Assembly: GCA_002314445.1 (NCBI GenBank)
Contig: DCFX01000009.1
Coordinates: 1 to 17,495 of the forward strand
Origin: Treponema sp. UBA1793
Lineage (GTDB): Bacteria; Spirochaetota; Spirochaetia; Treponematales; Treponemataceae
DNA length: 17,495 nt
Reading direction: 5' to 3'
Part shown: piece by piece, positions 15,001 through 17,495 of the stretch
How positions within the stretch are numbered: position 1 is the first letter of the stretch
Layout of the letters: every line of letters begins with the position of its first letter
Notes under the pieces: generated by a model
What the model was told of the DNA's origin: nothing
What the model saw: the letters and a program-made list of their open reading frames with translations, nothing else
The model's database searches: none
Position numbers and translations under genes: made by a program

Positions 15001-15630
15001 ATGTTTGATTATTCCCTGTTACCCGGTTTTCTGATTGCGGTACTTCTTATTAATATTTCTCCCGGCCCTGAAATGATTTGTGTGATATCGACTACAATCG
15101 GCAGTGGAAAAAAACAGGGACTGCTTGCATCGCTTGGCGCTGCGACAGGATCAACCGTACACGTGATGCTGGTGGCACTTGGTCTGGCCGCAATACTTTC
15201 CACTTCTCTGGTGGTATTCACGATTGTAAAAATCATGGGGGCGTTATATCTGTGCTATCTGGGAATAAAATCGATAGTTTCACGGACAGAGACATTTATT
15301 CCGGGAGGGAAGGATGTGAGAAACAGTAACGGATACAGAAAGGGACTGTTTGTCGGAGTACTGAATCCCAAGAGCATACTGTTTTTTCTGGCCTTTCTGC
15401 CTCAGTTCGTAAACCCTGAAATAAGTTCATATTCGTTTCAAATAGTCACGCTGGGATTGTGTACCGTTGTTGCGGGTATTCTTGTGGAACTCATAGTCAT
15501 TTTTCTTATTGACAGAATAGTAACAGTTATCAGCAGAAAAAAGAGAATAATGATGTTTATAGACAAGCTGACAGGTGCCGTATTAATCTGTTTCGGGCTG
15601 AAGCTCGCATTATCTACGCAGAATAAATAA
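15001..15630 (+). CDS. LysE/RhtB family amino-acid exporter
   Basis: 209 aa, normal length, with about six hydrophobic segments. ISPGPEMICV (about residues 19-28) is the family's SPGP motif. It is followed by GLLASLGAATGSTVH, YLCYLGIKSIVS and GLFVGVLNPKSILFFLAFLPQFV, all typical of LysE/RhtB inner-membrane proteins that export amino acids or homoserine lactone-like compounds. Substrate cannot be inferred. It is a single-gene unit with its own candidate promoter and a terminator after the stop. Confidence 0.92.
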   Translation: MFDYSLLPGFLIAVLLINISPGPEMICVISTTIGSGKKQGLLASLGAATGSTVHVMLVALGLAAILSTSLVVFTIVKIMGALYLCYLGIKSIVSRTETFIPGGKDVRNSNGYRKGLFVGVLNPKSILFFLAFLPQFVNPEISSYSFQIVTLGLCTVVAGILVELIVIFLIDRIVTVISRKKRIMMFIDKLTGAVLICFGLKLALSTQNK

Positions 15631-15636
15631 AGCAGC

Positions 15637-15680
15637 CCGAGCCACTTTCAAAACGTGTTTGACTTTTGAAAACGCCTCGG
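15637..15680. terminator. Bidirectional terminator between lysE-type gene and lacI-type gene
   Basis: CCGAG (15637-15641) pairs with CTCGG (15676-15680), and TTTCAAAA (15646-15653) with TTTTGAAA (15664-15671), around a 10-nt loop. The + strand continues ACCTTTAGTTTATTTTTG. The - strand continues into GCTGCTTTATTTATT. It serves the convergent exporter and regulator genes. Confidence 0.7.
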
Positions 15681-15684
15681 ACCT

Positions 15685-16707
15685 TTAGTTTATTTTTGCC
15701 ACGGATTCCCGTATAACCAGCGACGAAGCAAGCGTTACATTCTTTTGTGCAACAGGAAGCTGCTTGATAAGCTTCAAAAGCATCTGTACAGCGAGAGCTC
15801 CTTTTTTTGAGACATCCTGATGTACTGTTGAAATTTTCGGGTGTGCAGTCCGGGAAAAAATATTATCGTCGAATCCTGCAATGGAATAATCCTGCGGAAC
15901 ATGAATGTGCTTTTCAGTAAAATAATTAAGCGCGTCGACAGCATAATAATCGGACGAAAAGAAAAGTGCCGTATAATCGCTGCGCATCCGTATTATTTCG
16001 TCGAGAATTTTAAAACGCTCGGTTTCATCCCGTGAAATGCTGATGAAGTTTTTCCCGGTAAAATCTATTTTATTTTCTTCAAAAGCGGCCCGGACTCCTT
16101 CCAGCCGTTCCCTGTCTACACCCCTCGGATTGCTGCTGTCTGCAAGAAATGCTATTTTTGTATGTCCCATTGAAATAAGGTAATTTGTCATCATCCTGCT
16201 GCCATCCCTGTCGTCAAGGCCTATGTTGTAATACTCGTTGCCGTCATTATTAAAATAGCAGTCAATAAAGACGACAGGCAGTGAGACTGATACGCGGAGC
16301 AGGCTGCATTCCTGCGGCTGCAGACCTATGATGACAAGTCCGTCTATTTTCCATGTCGCGGCAAGATTAATAACTTCCGACGTCGTCGTGGCCACGTAGA
16401 GCATCGTATAATATCCGTTACGCCGTATTTCTTCCTCAAGCGAACTGAGCAGTTCGCCTTCAAACGGGTCCATGAATGTTTTCTCCGCACTCCGGGTCGT
16501 ATACTGGAGAATGACTCCGATGATTTTTGAGAAACTGTGGGCCAAAATCATAGCACCCATGTTAGGCACGTAATTCTGGTCCTTTATTATTTTCTGAACT
16601 TTCTCTATTGTGTCAGCAGATGTATGCGATGTATTGCCGTGAAGGACATTTGAAACCGTCGTTGCGCTTACACCAGCGCGTTCTGCTATTTCTTTTATAG
16701 TAATCAT
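15685..16707 (-). CDS. LacI-family transcriptional regulator
   Basis: 340 aa. The N-terminal helix-turn-helix ITIKEIAERAGVSATTVSNV plus hinge (SADTIEKVQKIIKDQNYVPN) is textbook LacI/GalR. The rest is a periplasmic-binding-protein-like sugar-sensing domain (GLVIIGLQP, TNYLISMGHTKIAFLAD, GVDRERLEGVRAAF, SIAGFDDNIFSRTAHPKISTVHQD). The ATG at 16707 gives the usual LacI start. An in-frame upstream start at 16776 would overlap the permease gene and add 23 atypical residues. It lies 29 bp after the sugar ABC permease on the same strand, so it probably controls that transporter operon in response to a sugar. No Shine-Dalgarno is visible before the ATG. A 10-bp palindrome AGTATATACT lies just upstream. 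Confidence 0.93.
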   Translation of the reverse strand: MITIKEIAERAGVSATTVSNVLHGNTSHTSADTIEKVQKIIKDQNYVPNMGAMILAHSFSKIIGVILQYTTRSAEKTFMDPFEGELLSSLEEEIRRNGYYTMLYVATTTSEVINLAATWKIDGLVIIGLQPQECSLLRVSVSLPVVFIDCYFNNDGNEYYNIGLDDRDGSRMMTNYLISMGHTKIAFLADSSNPRGVDRERLEGVRAAFEENKIDFTGKNFISISRDETERFKILDEIIRMRSDYTALFFSSDYYAVDALNYFTEKHIHVPQDYSIAGFDDNIFSRTAHPKISTVHQDVSKKGALAVQMLLKLIKQLPVAQKNVTLASSLVIRESVAKIN

Positions 16708-16736
16708 AACGGAAGCAAGTATATACTGAAACAGGA

Positions 16737-17495
16737 TTATTTTACAGCACCGTTTGTTACTCCTGCGATTATCCACTTCTGGCAGAGTATGAAAAAAAGT
16801 AACGGTACCAGTAAGACAAGAAAATACGAAGCGAACGCAAGATTGTAATCAGCCGAAAATTGTGTCTGGAATACATACTGGGACAACTGCAGTGTCTGGT
16901 GTTCCGACTTTGTAAGGAGTACGAGCGGCATAAGAAAATCATTCCATGTCCACATGACGGAAAGGACTGCAATTGTCGCGTGCATCGGTTTTAACATGGG
17001 AAAAATGATGAAGAGGAATGTCTGAAACGGATTTGCGCCGTCTATGAGTGCGGCTTCATCAAGCGCTTCGGGAATCGTTTTTAAATACCCGGTATACAGG
17101 AATGTATTCATGGGAAGGCCGAATACGACATACAGAAACGATATGCCCAGAATATTATCAAGATGAAATACGGATGCCTGTTTGACGAGCGGAAGCATGA
17201 GCACCTGAAACGGAATGAACAGGGCGCTGATAAAATAATAATACAGCAGATTGATGATTCTGCTTTTTTTCCTGTTCCTTGCAATGACGTATGCAGCGGC
17301 AGAATTGGTGAACAGCGTAAAAATGAGACTGAGTATTGTTATTACCGCCGTGTTTATGAATTTTTTCGGAAAGCCTGTCATAATCCATGCTTTTGCAAAA
17401 TTTTCAAAATGGGGAATACGCGGAAAGGCCATGATATGAACCATTTGATCCGGACTCTTTATTGCAATGACAAACGTAAGATACAGGATTCCGAA
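16737..17495 (-). CDS. Carbohydrate ABC transporter permease, MalG/UgpE type (5' end cut by window)
   Basis: The frame is open to the right edge. Codons before the first in-window ATG (17444) read as part of a membrane helix followed by IKSPDQ, the position where relatives have FKSPEE, so the start lies outside and roughly 20-30 residues are missing. The visible part is rich in membrane segments, and the EAA loop EALDEAALIDGANPFQTF, followed by IFPMLKP, contacts the ATPase. WTWNDFLMPLVLL and terminal GVTNGAVK are typical of CUT1-family inner-membrane permeases for oligosaccharides or glycerol-phosphate. The binding protein and partner permease should lie beyond the window. The sugar cannot be told from this subunit. 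Confidence 0.93.
   Translation of the reverse strand, partial: FGILYLTFVIAIKSPDQMVHIMAFPRIPHFENFAKAWIMTGFPKKFINTAVITILSLIFTLFTNSAAAYVIARNRKKSRIINLLYYYFISALFIPFQVLMLPLVKQASVFHLDNILGISFLYVVFGLPMNTFLYTGYLKTIPEALDEAALIDGANPFQTFLFIIFPMLKPMHATIAVLSVMWTWNDFLMPLVLLTKSEHQTLQLSQYVFQTQFSADYNLAFASYFLVLLVPLLFFILCQKWIIAGVTNGAVK

Noticed and set aside
1..17495. CRISPR arrays, tRNA/rRNA genes, insertion sequences, phage or toxin-antitoxin genes
   Set aside because: Searched by eye on both strands; no repeat-spacer pattern, cloverleaf, transposase motif or similar signal was found.

Overview
The window holds parts of four transcription units from what looks like a strictly or largely anaerobic diderm bacterium. 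Base composition is near balanced. The class III (oxygen-sensitive) ribonucleotide reductase and the ferredoxin-flavodoxin protein point to an anaerobe. The solute-binding protein has a plain signal-peptidase-I type leader and no lipobox, which fits a periplasm better than a Gram-positive envelope. A Treponema-like spirochaete is my best guess, but nothing here proves it.

Region 1 (about 1-4349, + strand) is a compact 5-oxoproline / D-glutamate operon. It holds a DUF4392 protein (cut by the left edge), a PxpB-PxpC fusion (5-oxoprolinase subunits B and C in one chain), a DUF1445 protein, and PxpA. DUF1445 and DUF4392 are the two halves of the eukaryotic mitochondrial D-glutamate cyclase DGLUCY, here encoded separately on either side of pxpBC. 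The inferred flow is D-glutamate to 5-oxoproline, then ATP-driven ring opening to glutamate.

Region 2 (4350-9328, + strand) is a complete branched-chain-amino-acid type ABC importer, livJHMGF. It follows the pxp genes on the same strand after a 187-bp gap with no clear terminator. That gap holds a candidate promoter and three tandem hairpins. A further GC-rich hairpin plus T-rich run separates livJ from livH, as expected for making more binding protein than membrane complex. The association suggests that the importer feeds the pxp pathway (glutamate, D-glutamate, pyroglutamate or related compounds), but its ligand is not known.

Region 3 (9334-12261, - strand) is nrdD-nrdG, the anaerobic ribonucleotide reductase and its radical-SAM activase, converging on livF with only 5 bp between stops. 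The nrdD promoter is readable as TTGACT-17-TATATT. It carries two 16-bp NrdR-box-like sites exactly 32 bp apart, one over the -10/spacer and one just after the predicted transcription start.

Region 4 (12296-14454, + strand) is a two-gene unit: a fructosamine-kinase family protein, overlapping by 4 bp with an unusual flavodoxin / 2x[4Fe-4S] ferredoxin / cupin fusion. Its predicted promoter places the transcription start on the A of the kinase ATG, so the mRNA may be leaderless. A small Cys-rich DUF3795 protein converges from the - strand, followed by a LysE/RhtB exporter (+). The right end carries, on the - strand, a LacI-family regulator behind a sugar ABC permease (MalG type) that runs off the window. 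No RNA genes, insertion sequences, CRISPR arrays or phage genes were seen. No gene-free stretch exceeds about 240 bp.
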